Below are positions 33,725 through 41,995 of a stretch of 64,000 bases of DNA, in pieces. The translations under genes and the position numbers were made by a program. The notes beneath the pieces are model-generated. The model was not told the DNA's origin. It made no database searches and worked only from the letters and a program-made list of their open reading frames with translations. Source of the DNA: Oscillospiraceae bacterium (GTDB lineage: Bacteria; Bacillota; Clostridia; Oscillospirales; Ruminococcaceae); contig JALFVE010000023.1 in the NCBI GenBank assembly GCA_022787085.1, forward strand, positions 1-64,000, read 5' to 3'. The first letter of the stretch is position 1. Every line of letters begins with the position of its first letter.

Positions 33725-35875
33725 TCAGAATGACTCTGCTCCCGGAAGCTTTTCCTCAAGTTCAGCGAGTATTTTCCGAGCCTCATCGGCAACAGCCTTG
33801 TAATTCTCCATCAGTCGGTGGAAATCGGCGGAGATCGTTTCAAAGTTTTCATCTCTTGCGGCAAATTCATGAGCCTTTGCCTGCGCCGAAAGGGACTCCG
33901 CACCGATATTCAGAGAATTGCTCTTTAAGGAGTGAGCAACGATACGGTAATTAGCCATATCCTTCTGCTCATAGAAATCGTGGAATTTCTTCACTCGTTC
34001 CTCGTATTCATCGCAGTAGGTCTGGAGAATTATCATATAAAGCTCCTCGCTGTCACCGCAGTAGGTCATAGCCACATTGCGGTCAATGAGAGATGCGGGA
34101 GCCTCCGTGAGCTTTCTTTCGGGGAGCTGTTCCTCTTCTGAGGTGATGTGAACAAGCTCGGGAGGGAGAAGCTTCTTAACCAGCTTTTCCAGACTGTTTC
34201 CCGAAATGGGCTTCGGAAGATAATCCTCAAAGCCGTATTCCATATACATGTCCCTTGCGCCGGAAATTGCGTTGGCGGTAAGAGCAACAACGGGTATATC
34301 GGGGGCGAGATTTTCCTCCTTTATTCTTCTGAGTGTCTCCACACCGTCCATTCCGGGCATCATGTGGTCAAGGAGAAGAAGGTGATATTTCTTTTCTTTC
34401 AGGCGGTTAATGCACTCAGCGCCGCTTGAAGCCGTATCCACCTGAATTTTAGTAAGCTTCAGCAGACCCTCAACGACCTGGAGATTGGACTTGTTGTCAT
34501 CCGTAACCAGAAGGCAGGCGTCGGGTGCGGTAAAGCTTTCCTTGTATTTGTGCTGGGGGGATGCCTTTGTCACCGTTCCAAAATCCCCCGCAGGCTCGCT
34601 GCTGATTATCTTCTGAGGTATCTTAACGATAAATTCCGAGCCTTCGCCGTAAACGCTGTTGACATCAATGGTTCCCGACATCATGCTTACCAGCTGATAG
34701 GTAATGGAAAGTCCCAGACCTGTTCCTTCAATGTGCCTGTTCTTGACCTCGTCCACACGGGTGAAGCCCCGGAAGAGCTTCTGCCTGTCCTCTTCCCTGA
34801 TACCTCTGCCCGTATCCTTAACGGAGAATGAGAGGATTATCACATCATCAGATTTCTTTTCGTAGCTGACAGTAAGATCTACAGAGCCTGTGTCGGTGTA
34901 TTTAACAGCATTTGTCATAATATTAGTTAGTATCTGACGGATACGAACCTCGTCACCGAGGAGGCAGCCGGGGATAGAGGGATCCGCCTTCACATTGAGA
35001 GCAAGCCCCTTTTCCTCAAATCGGCGGCTGAGCATATTCACAATATCGTTGACCACCGAGGTGATCTGATATCTTACGGGAATGATCTCCATCCTGCCGG
35101 ATTCGATCTTGGAAAAGTCCAGGATATCGTTTATCAGCGAAAGCAGCAGTCTGCCCGAATTTTCCACATTGCAGGCATAGCCGATGATAGCGTCGTCATT
35201 GCTTTCACGGAGGATAAGCTCGTTCATGCCGAGAACAGCGTTAAGGGGAGTTCTTATCTCATGGGACATATTGGATAAAAAGTCCGATTTGCTCTTTGTG
35301 GCAGTCCTTGCCTCATCGCACTTGTCCTCAACGATCTTCAGAAGGTCGTCAAGGCTCAGCTCCTGCTCACGGTTGCGGCGGTCACGAAGCTCAATGGACT
35401 TTGCAAGGATACTGCACAGCCACTGAACTCCCATAACGCTCAAAGCTCCCGTCACATATTCCAGAGGTTCCGCCGCTTTTGGGAATCCGATAAAGCTTGG
35501 GATACTTATGAGGGCAAGCACAGCGAACATGATCTTTCCCTGGAGCCGCATGAATTTTGAATCAATGTGCATAAGCATAATAACGCTGTGAAGCGCCATA
35601 GTGCAGAAAAACATAGTGGTGCTGTCAAAAACGGCTCCCAGCATAACAGCCATTGCAATAAATGAAAGCTCCTGAAGGATCTGATAGGAAAGCTTTTTTA
35701 TCCTGTTCTGCAGGAAAGCCATCAGCAGAAACAGAACAAGAAGTATAAGCCCGTTTGAGAGCCTGATAGGAAAGGTCAAAGCCTCGTTCACAGCACCCGA
35801 AATAATGATAATGATAGATCCTACGAAAAAAAGCAAGGTACCGCTTTTGCTTCCTCTGTAAAAATCCTCATTCAC
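33725..35875 (-). CDS. Hybrid sensor kinase: membrane domain, HisKA, HATPase, REC, HPt
   Basis: A 716-residue kinase whose N-terminal 160 residues hold about six short membrane helices and no large extracellular sensor. HisKA has phospho-accepting His205 (SNMSHEIRTPLNA), HATPase_c shows NIMTNAVKYTDTG, VKDTGRGI and GTGLGLSITY, the receiver has LLLLDHMMPGMDG, and the C-terminus is an HPt domain (VAHSLKSNSLNIG). It is thus a complete internal phosphorelay ending in HPt, needing an external regulator that is not encoded nearby. Its start overlaps the lipid kinase gene by eight bases, so it is the last gene of the Hsp70-like operon. A membrane-embedded sensor next to a lipid kinase may sense the membrane itself. 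Confidence 0.9.
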   Translation of the reverse strand: MNEDFYRGSKSGTLLFFVGSIIIIISGAVNEALTFPIRLSNGLILLVLFLLMAFLQNRIKKLSYQILQELSFIAMAVMLGAVFDSTTMFFCTMALHSVIMLMHIDSKFMRLQGKIMFAVLALISIPSFIGFPKAAEPLEYVTGALSVMGVQWLCSILAKSIELRDRRNREQELSLDDLLKIVEDKCDEARTATKSKSDFLSNMSHEIRTPLNAVLGMNELILRESNDDAIIGYACNVENSGRLLLSLINDILDFSKIESGRMEIIPVRYQITSVVNDIVNMLSRRFEEKGLALNVKADPSIPGCLLGDEVRIRQILTNIMTNAVKYTDTGSVDLTVSYEKKSDDVIILSFSVKDTGRGIREEDRQKLFRGFTRVDEVKNRHIEGTGLGLSITYQLVSMMSGTIDVNSVYGEGSEFIVKIPQKIISSEPAGDFGTVTKASPQHKYKESFTAPDACLLVTDDNKSNLQVVEGLLKLTKIQVDTASSGAECINRLKEKKYHLLLLDHMMPGMDGVETLRRIKEENLAPDIPVVALTANAISGARDMYMEYGFEDYLPKPISGNSLEKLVKKLLPPELVHITSEEEQLPERKLTEAPASLIDRNVAMTYCGDSEELYMIILQTYCDEYEERVKKFHDFYEQKDMANYRIVAHSLKSNSLNIGAESLSAQAKAHEFAARDENFETISADFHRLMENYKAVADEARKILAELEEKLPGAESF

Positions 35876-36797
35876 GTTCGCCGCCTCCCTTCATCCCCTT
35901 TGGAACGACAAATTTCAGCCCTTTTCTGACAATATGAGCGTCAAGCTGAGTTATCCCGCTCTGCAGCTCGCCGTCGAAATTAAGAAAGAACGGAGAGCCG
36001 TCTGAGCGGCGAATGGAAAAACGTTCAAATTCGCCATGGCTGCAAACCTTGCGGATATGCTTCATATCCCGCTTGATCATTGCAGCCATCACCCTGATCT
36101 CCTGGATGACGTTTAATTTAGGAGTGATAATATAACCGCCCCTGCCGTCAAAAACGTTGTTTGAATCGGAAAAATAGAGATTACCGCCGAAAATATTGCC
36201 GTTTCCGAAAATTGTTTCGGCGGTAACGCCCGAGATAGTTTTTCCGTCAATTTCGATCTCATAGCTTTGCTGCTGGGCGAGCAGAATTGAATGGACAATG
36301 GCAGCCGAATAGGGCAGGTTATCATTGAAAATTTTCAGAGAGCGGTAATCGTCCGTCAGCAGGCAGGTCTGGGAATCAAGACCGAAGGAGATGGTGTTGA
36401 GGGCAACTCCGTAGTTTGTCTGTATGTAATCCACATTAATGACATCGCCGTATATAAGCTCTTCAATATCGTGGAAATAAGCAGCCTCCTCATCGCTGAA
36501 AACCTTCAGGAAGTCGTTGGTCATTCCGCAGGGATAGAAGGCTACCTCCGCCTCGGAAAGATCGCCGAAGCCGCAGAGCATATTGCGCATGGTGCCCTCA
36601 CCGCCGCAGCAGTAAAAGCGGAGCTTTTCCCCCTCAAAGAAGTGGCGTATCTTGCCCACGAGTATCTTCTCATAGCCTGCATATCTGGTATTGAAAACGT
36701 AATAATTCAGTCCCGACATTGTGCCGAGCTTGTCCCGCAGACCGTCTGCGAGACTGCTCTGCCCCGAATAGGGGTTGATTATAAATATATGAGTCAA
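35868..36797 (-). CDS. Diacylglycerol/lipid kinase family protein (YegS/DgkB type)
   Basis: A 309-residue soluble lipid kinase. It starts with the family IINPYSGQS motif, has the nucleotide loop CCGGEGTMRN (GGDGT in most members) and the YPCGMTNDFLKVF motif (usually GTxNDFA). The C-terminal half carries the beta-sandwich with FGNGNIFGG and LNFDGE. Members phosphorylate diacylglycerol, ceramide or related lipids and recycle lipoteichoic-acid-derived diacylglycerol in Gram-positives. The two substitutions relative to bulk family consensus suggest a divergent subfamily. It lies between the Hsp70-like gene (42 bases upstream) and the overlapping hybrid kinase gene. Confidence 0.86.
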   Translation of the reverse strand: MTHIFIINPYSGQSSLADGLRDKLGTMSGLNYYVFNTRYAGYEKILVGKIRHFFEGEKLRFYCCGGEGTMRNMLCGFGDLSEAEVAFYPCGMTNDFLKVFSDEEAAYFHDIEELIYGDVINVDYIQTNYGVALNTISFGLDSQTCLLTDDYRSLKIFNDNLPYSAAIVHSILLAQQQSYEIEIDGKTISGVTAETIFGNGNIFGGNLYFSDSNNVFDGRGGYIITPKLNVIQEIRVMAAMIKRDMKHIRKVCSHGEFERFSIRRSDGSPFFLNFDGELQSGITQLDAHIVRKGLKFVVPKGMKGGGERE

Positions 36798-36839
36798 ACT
36801 GTATCACCCGAATCTTTTTTATATGTTAATTGTCAATTG

Positions 36840-39704
36840 TCAGTCCAGTTCCACAGTGGTGATCTTTCCGAGATATGTGTCGAAATTAATGCCGTTTTCC
36901 GTAGCAGCAACATATTGAATGGTCTTGGGACCCGAGGCTCTGATATAAACGCTTGCCTTTTCATAAACCACATTGAGCCTGCATTTTTTCTTCATGACCT
37001 GGTCAATGGGAATGGTGTTGGAAACCGCTTCGGGAAGGGGAGTGTAAAAGATCTCAAAGGTGTCCTCATCAGCGTCGGTGAAGTTATACCACACGTTGTA
37101 ATCGGGCTTGCCCGAGAGGGTCATGGGAGCGTTCTCGTCGGAAAGAACGGTAAACATACCTCTCTTGTTGAAGCCGATGAAATACTTGAAGGGTATCTCG
37201 TCCTCCTTGGCGCTGAGAGCCTTGCGTTCGATAACGCCGCCCTTTCTGCACATGATAAGACCGAAAGCCACGCCTGTTTTGCCTGTGGGATGCTCGAGGC
37301 TGCCTCTGTGGGGGTCAATGCCTCTGCTTTCCATAAGCGCATAAGCCTCTTCCGTGCCGAGAGGGGGATAGAGAACAAATTCAAAGCTGTTGTCAACGCC
37401 CAATGCGCTGCTGAGCTTCTCCGCTCCTTCGGCAAATTTTTCCTTGAAAAGCTCGGATACAAGCCTGCTGCGGCAGGAATTGCCCGCAAGCATGATATTG
37501 ACCTGTTTTGGAACGGAAGCATTTGCAGCGGTATAGGAAAGGCACATGGAGGAGAAGAAATTGTCAATACCACGGCTTATATTCTCTCTGATAATGTCAA
37601 GGAGCTTTTCGGCGTCCACATTAAGCTCGAAGCGGGGAATAAGCTCGCCGTTTCTGTCGAACAGGTCAACGCAGATAACGCCTCTCTGAAATTCATCCGC
37701 AAAGGAATCCGTACCCTCCCATATAGGCCGCAGATGCTCCATCATGTGGCGCATATTGGCAACAGCTTCCTTAGAGCGTGCAATAACCGCCGCCGAGCCT
37801 GCAAATTCGGCGCAGCGCGGGGGCAGCGTAAAGGTAATGCCCTTTTCGGCGATCTTCTCATAATTATCTTTAAAAACAGTAACGGAAAGCAGCTCCAGAA
37901 GGTTCTCGCCGCCCAGATATCTGTCGCCGCCCGCGCCGTAATTCTCGATAGTGTAATCAAATTTGCGCTTTTCCGAGGGACGGCATACGCCAAAATCGAA
38001 ATCTGCCGTTCCGCCGCCGAAATCGAAAATCCCGTAGTGAAATTCCTCGCCGTTTTCGGGGAAAATGTCATATTCCTTCATAGCGCAGACAGCATACGCC
38101 GCAGGCTCGCTTACAGAGCCGTCCACACGGAAATCCGCCATTATCTCTTCATCAGCAAGTATCTGAGACGGAAGGGATCTCATAAGGCCCTTTTCAAAGG
38201 ACGCAGTTATTCTTTCCCTGACGGTCTTTTCAAAGGTAACTGGGAAGGAAAGGTAATAATCCAGGAAAATGCCGTTTCGCATATTGTTGATATAAAGCCC
38301 GATGTAATAAGCGTAAAGCTCAATGGGGTCAAAATCCGCAGGATCGTCGCTCATGTATGGGGGAAGCAGATATTCTCCTCCCGAGCGGTCGCATATCCTG
38401 AGAGGATAATTTCCCTCACCCGCCCACTGCTTGATGTCGCAGATAAAGGAATAATAATCCTTGCTTGCAGTGCTTTTCATGTCTGAATAGGCAGTGTGAG
38501 ATATGGGCAGATCTTCCCAAAGAGTTTCGGGTCTGCCCGGACGGGAATTATATTTTGTCAGGAAGCTTTTCACATTCGCAAATTCCATAACAGTGGGATT
38601 CTCGTAATGCTCGGGGTTGCCCGCATCGGAAAGCCTGCCTGTGCCGATTGCCATGGGGAGAGTATGCTCTGTGGATTTCTGATAAACCACAACAGTGCTT
38701 TTCGTGCCGAAATCAATTGCAATAATGCCGTCCCTGTCCACATCTGCGGCGGGATTTCTTGCAATAAGCGGTTCTGATATCTCAATTGCATAGGCAGGCT
38801 CGTTCCATTCGCCGTTCCAGAGATCCCAGTGACCTCTGTTGGGGTCGGAAAGGAGCTTTGCGTCATAGGGGTCGATATCCCCCCTGCGCTTTTCGCAGTA
38901 TAAAAGGCTTATTTTCAGCGCCTTGGAGAAATCCTCGTCAGCCTTTATTCTTGTAACGGCAAGAAGGGTCTCCATGGAAAAATCAAGACCGTTCACGCTG
39001 CCTGTAAATTCGCCCGCAGCAATATCCTCGGAAAGCCTTGCGCAGTCAAAAACGATATGCCCCTCGGAGGAAAGCCCCATGTAGCTTTTATCCGATTTGC
39101 AGAGCCTTATCAGATCGGAGAAGCTGTCCTCCTCGGCAGGAGTAAGCCCCTGCGGGATAAGCTCCTTGTCGAGCAGCACCATAATAAGCTCCTCGCCCTT
39201 GAGGGGAAGCCCGTTTTTGCCTGTGAAGCGCACCGAAGGGATACAAACGGCTTCATGGTGGCTGGCGGTATTAAAGCCGTAGGAGGTACCGTCGGAAAAG
39301 TCATAAGCCTTGACAATGCCGTTTTCCCTGCACGCAAAGAGGCAGCTTTCATAGCCCGAAAGCCTTTCAAGCCCGGAGGCACGCAGCTCGGGGAGCGACA
39401 TAAGATTACCCTCAAAGCCCTCGAAGCATCTGTTGAATTTTGACTCTGCAAAGGAAAAGAACACATTCTGCTTTGATGGCTTGAACTCCGACATATCGGG
39501 GAAAATGCCGCTGACCGCCGTATTGAACCATACGCTGCGGTTTGCGATCTTCACCCATAGAGCGCCCAGCAGAGACAAAGTCTTTTTAATAAGGGGATCG
39601 AAGAGCCTTACCTGAGTCTCCACGGTCTGAGGAATACGGCTGATGACCGCATTAGAGATATAATCTCTGTCGGTGGGGATAAGACTGATCTTTTTGGTGT
39701 CCAC
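36840..39704 (-). CDS. Large Hsp70-like ATPase with a ~325-residue N-terminal extension
   Basis: A 954-residue protein. Residues 1-325 have no recognised domain. From 328 an Hsp70/actin-fold ATPase begins: phosphate-1 IIAIDFGTKSTVVV (327-340), phosphate-2 FDFGGGTADFDFG, and the adenosine motif VNIMLAGNSCRSRLVSELF. No canonical DnaK substrate-binding domain follows; the last ~150 residues contain an unassigned all-beta-like segment. The gene directly upstream encodes a GrpE-like protein, which strongly suggests a nucleotide-driven chaperone or assembly ATPase with its own exchange factor. No J-domain protein is seen. Expression is from the promoter at 40679. A SrfB-like or other non-DnaK branch of the superfamily is likely; function is unknown. 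Confidence 0.8.
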   Translation of the reverse strand: MDTKKISLIPTDRDYISNAVISRIPQTVETQVRLFDPLIKKTLSLLGALWVKIANRSVWFNTAVSGIFPDMSEFKPSKQNVFFSFAESKFNRCFEGFEGNLMSLPELRASGLERLSGYESCLFACRENGIVKAYDFSDGTSYGFNTASHHEAVCIPSVRFTGKNGLPLKGEELIMVLLDKELIPQGLTPAEEDSFSDLIRLCKSDKSYMGLSSEGHIVFDCARLSEDIAAGEFTGSVNGLDFSMETLLAVTRIKADEDFSKALKISLLYCEKRRGDIDPYDAKLLSDPNRGHWDLWNGEWNEPAYAIEISEPLIARNPAADVDRDGIIAIDFGTKSTVVVYQKSTEHTLPMAIGTGRLSDAGNPEHYENPTVMEFANVKSFLTKYNSRPGRPETLWEDLPISHTAYSDMKSTASKDYYSFICDIKQWAGEGNYPLRICDRSGGEYLLPPYMSDDPADFDPIELYAYYIGLYINNMRNGIFLDYYLSFPVTFEKTVRERITASFEKGLMRSLPSQILADEEIMADFRVDGSVSEPAAYAVCAMKEYDIFPENGEEFHYGIFDFGGGTADFDFGVCRPSEKRKFDYTIENYGAGGDRYLGGENLLELLSVTVFKDNYEKIAEKGITFTLPPRCAEFAGSAAVIARSKEAVANMRHMMEHLRPIWEGTDSFADEFQRGVICVDLFDRNGELIPRFELNVDAEKLLDIIRENISRGIDNFFSSMCLSYTAANASVPKQVNIMLAGNSCRSRLVSELFKEKFAEGAEKLSSALGVDNSFEFVLYPPLGTEEAYALMESRGIDPHRGSLEHPTGKTGVAFGLIMCRKGGVIERKALSAKEDEIPFKYFIGFNKRGMFTVLSDENAPMTLSGKPDYNVWYNFTDADEDTFEIFYTPLPEAVSNTIPIDQVMKKKCRLNVVYEKASVYIRASGPKTIQYVAATENGINFDTYLGKITTVELD

Positions 39705-39737
39705 GGTTTTTCACGCCTTTCGTACATAAGGGAAATT

Positions 39738-40448
39738 TTACAGGGAAACGATCGCTTTTCTGATGACTTTGCCGTTGGCGGCGGCAATGCATCCCTGAAG
39801 CAGGACCCTGCCGATCCTGCCCTGTCTTGAGGTGCCTGTGGAGCGGTGAAGCTCTTCGCAAAACTCATCTCCGGGCTTCACCTCGGTGATACGGTAGACG
39901 GGGCGGGAAAAGGTTGAATTATAGCATGAGAGAAGATATGAATACAGCTCGCAGAGAACGGCAATATCCGCTCTGGAATCATCATACCTGTTTAAAACAA
40001 GCTGTTCGGTGTAATCTCTGAGGCTTTTTAAATTATCGGGAAGCACTCCGCAGAGAAAAATGCCGTTCAGGGTATTATTCTTAAAAATGCCCTGCATGAC
40101 CCTTGCGCAGTCGTCGGAAAGGGTCTTGTACTTTTCGTAAAGGGATATCTGCATGGCATAGGAGCTGCAATAGCTGTCGAGGGAATCCTGACAGCGCTTG
40201 AGCCTGCCTGTAAGCTCGGCGTTTTCGGTGCGCAGCCTGCCTGCCTCAAGCTCCAGCAGAGCGATCTTTCGGGAAAGAGCGGCATTTTCGGCGCTGAGAG
40301 CGGTGGTATCGTTCTGCGGGAAAAGCTCAGTCTGACCCTCGAGCATATTTTCTGCGGCTTTGTCGGCAATAAGCTCGGTAAGCTCCGCCTTGATCCTTTC
40401 GTCGTTCAGTGCTTCTGTAAAAATTTCGAATAGCTTACGGGGATTCAT
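39738..40448 (-). CDS. GrpE-like coiled-coil protein, putative exchange factor of the Hsp70-like protein
   Basis: A 236-residue protein. Residues about 50-100 form a strong coiled coil (ALSAENAALSRKIALLELEA), about 105-180 a helical bundle, and the last 40 residues a beta-wing-like segment (GRIGRVLLQGCIAAANGKVI, then RKAIVSL). This order is that of GrpE, whose beta wing ends in a similar G-x-V-x9-G-x6-VIRPAMVKV pattern. Sequence identity to GrpE is low, so the call rests on layout and on the adjacent Hsp70-like gene 33 bases downstream. It would catalyse ADP release from that protein. The cell's standard dnaK-grpE-dnaJ operon is not in this window. Confidence 0.62.
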   Translation of the reverse strand: MNPRKLFEIFTEALNDERIKAELTELIADKAAENMLEGQTELFPQNDTTALSAENAALSRKIALLELEAGRLRTENAELTGRLKRCQDSLDSYCSSYAMQISLYEKYKTLSDDCARVMQGIFKNNTLNGIFLCGVLPDNLKSLRDYTEQLVLNRYDDSRADIAVLCELYSYLLSCYNSTFSRPVYRITEVKPGDEFCEELHRSTGTSRQGRIGRVLLQGCIAAANGKVIRKAIVSL

Positions 40449-40462
40449 GAATATTCTCCTGT

Positions 40463-40645
40463 TTATCTGAATCTGTTCTGTTCTTTATCGTACTCATAGC
40501 CTGCGGAATTAAGCTTAGCTTCAAGCTCCGCCCGGGAAACATCCATATCCTCGCAGAGAGCGGAGAGGGAGGGATAAATATCCCTGAGCTTCATATTAAT
40601 AAAGCTTAAAAGCATTATGGGGTCATTCGGCAAGTTTCCGTTCAT
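40463..40645 (-). CDS. DUF4250 domain protein
   Basis: A 60-residue protein matching the small DUF4250 family (LPNDPIMLLSFINMKLRDIY; L-C-x-x-M-D-V-S-x-x-E-L-x-x-K-L; GYEYDKEQNRF). It resembles a compact helix-turn-helix of unknown function. It is the first gene after the promoter at 40679, with an AAGGAGA site, and is followed after 14 bases by the GrpE-like gene. A regulatory or adaptor role is possible; nothing in the sequence decides. Confidence 0.85.
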   Translation of the reverse strand: MNGNLPNDPIMLLSFINMKLRDIYPSLSALCEDMDVSRAELEAKLNSAGYEYDKEQNRFR

Positions 40646-40678
40646 GGTCTTTCTCCTTAAAATTTTACTCCACCTTAT

Positions 40679-40707
40679 ATTATACTCTATAATCTGACTT
40701 TCTGCAA
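40679..40707 (-). promoter_or_regulatory. Promoter of the DUF4250 / GrpE-like / Hsp70-like operon
   Basis: On the minus strand TTGCAG (40702-40707), 17-base spacer, TATAAT (40679-40684), about 33 bases before the DUF4250 start codon. No CIRCE-like inverted repeat is visible, so HrcA control is not indicated. Confidence 0.72.
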
Positions 40708-40760
40708 GGGTGTTTTGAGGAAAATTATCATCTTTTGCATTTTTTACCTGAGAATCGTAT

Positions 40761-41400
40761 TTATTTGAATGTATTTTGTTCTTTTTTCATAAGACAAATA
40801 CATTCAGCGTGTCCGTCACTGCCCAAATGAATATCCGTATCCTCCTCAATAACAGGCAGCTTGAATTTTACAGACTTGATCCACTGACCGTTTTGCTGAC
40901 GTTCTTCATATATCTGTATACCGGAAACAAGTGCTTCAATAGATCGTCTCTTTGCTTCTAAGGCAATGAGCGGATTTTCAATACCCTTTGTCTTATCATA
41001 CATATTATTTATAAAGGCGGTTGTCAAGGTCTGCTTTGCGATTTATACAGTGCCTGTCATCGGTGTCAAGCGAAGCTGTTTCCTTGATAAGCTTTGATCT
41101 TACTTTATAGGCTTGTCTGAGCCGTTTTTCATAATTGATCTTCTCCTGCATCATAGGGGCGAAATTGGGATTGCTCACTAATTTAATTATAATCTCAGAA
41201 ACAGAATTGTCAAGCAGTTCTTTGTTTATCTGTTTTTTGCGACCGCACTTATAGCCACGTTTCATATTTCGGTGCTTGCAGCCACAGGAGCCTCCGTAGA
41301 ACGATTGGTTATTATACCGGATTTGGTAATACTGCCTCCGTATAGCATTAGAAAGGACTCTCAAGGACGTAAGCATGTTGGATTGTTCTCCGATGTACAT
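40761..41400 (-). pseudogene. Serine recombinase (site-specific integrase), C-terminal remnant
   Basis: Two overlapping frames form one degraded gene. The first (41005-41400) has the recombinase zinc-ribbon region (FYGGSCGCKHRNMKRGYKCG) and the start of the coiled coil (APMMQEKINYEKRLRQAYKV). The second (40761-41027) continues the C-terminal region (PLIALEAKRRSIEALVSG; QQNGQWIKSVKFKLP) after a frameshift near 41020. The catalytic resolvase domain and the recombinase domain are missing. Large serine recombinases move conjugative and phage-like elements, so this is the scar of a lost mobile element at the edge of the conserved hem operon. Confidence 0.68.
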
Positions 41401-41869
41401 ATCATTTGCAAAAGCAGCCGAAGTCCATCTGAACTATACTATCCTCCCTGTATTAAAGATCATAGCACCCAATGAATATTTTTCTTTTTCGGGACGTAAT
41501 AAAAAACTGCAAAATGTAGATCATGCAATGTTAGGAGATTTTAAATATATCCTGAATCAAAGCTATAGCGGAACAGGAAGCACCTTTATATCTAAGGCAG
41601 GTCAGTATTGTATCGGAAATATGGGAAATTTCCCTGAGAGCTGGTGGAGGAAACTGCGGGATGATATAGAATTGATCAGAACTACACGCAATAATATTCC
41701 CCATACGGGTTTCTTTTCCGGAGTTGAAGGAAAAAGTTTTTTAAGAACGATGTTCAGCGGCAATAAATGCTTGTTTGTTCGTTGTCAGAATCTGCATGAT
41801 ACAGCAGTTCAGAAAAATTTATTGCCGCCACCGCCTGTTTGTGCAGTTGCAAATTGCAGTGCAAAATAA
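41375..41869 (+). CDS. Putative HEPN-like helical protein, probably 5'-truncated
   Basis: A 164-residue frame, not assigned with confidence. Its centre is helical (HAMLGDFKYILNQSY; WWRKLRDDIELIRTTRNNIP) and contains R-N-N-I-P-H, an R-x4-H motif preceded by an acidic helix, as in HEPN RNases and related non-catalytic HEPN proteins. Its 5' end overlaps the recombinase remnant in antisense and has no clear ribosome site, and the frame is open upstream without a start; so the beginning is probably lost. HEPN proteins are common toxins and defence effectors, which fits a decayed mobile element. The HEPN reading rests on one motif. Confidence 0.4.
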   Translation: MLDCSPMYISFAKAAEVHLNYTILPVLKIIAPNEYFSFSGRNKKLQNVDHAMLGDFKYILNQSYSGTGSTFISKAGQYCIGNMGNFPESWWRKLRDDIELIRTTRNNIPHTGFFSGVEGKSFLRTMFSGNKCLFVRCQNLHDTAVQKNLLPPPPVCAVANCSAK

Positions 41870-41995
41870 AAAATAACAGTTTCTTTATGGATAATGTCGA
41901 ATCAATTTACCGTCTCCTGCTCCAAAGGCATCTCCCAGGAAAATTCATCAAAATACTGTTGAAAAGGCAGAGATAACATGATATTATAATAAACG

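Noticed and set aside
36291-38486. A 731-codon open frame on the + strand
   Set aside because: It is antisense to the lipid kinase and Hsp70-like genes. Its translation has no recognisable fold and its length follows from codon bias on the other strand.
40463-40760. HrcA/CIRCE heat-shock control of the Hsp70-like operon
   Set aside because: No TTAGCACTC-N9-GAGTGCTAA-like inverted repeat is present near the promoter.
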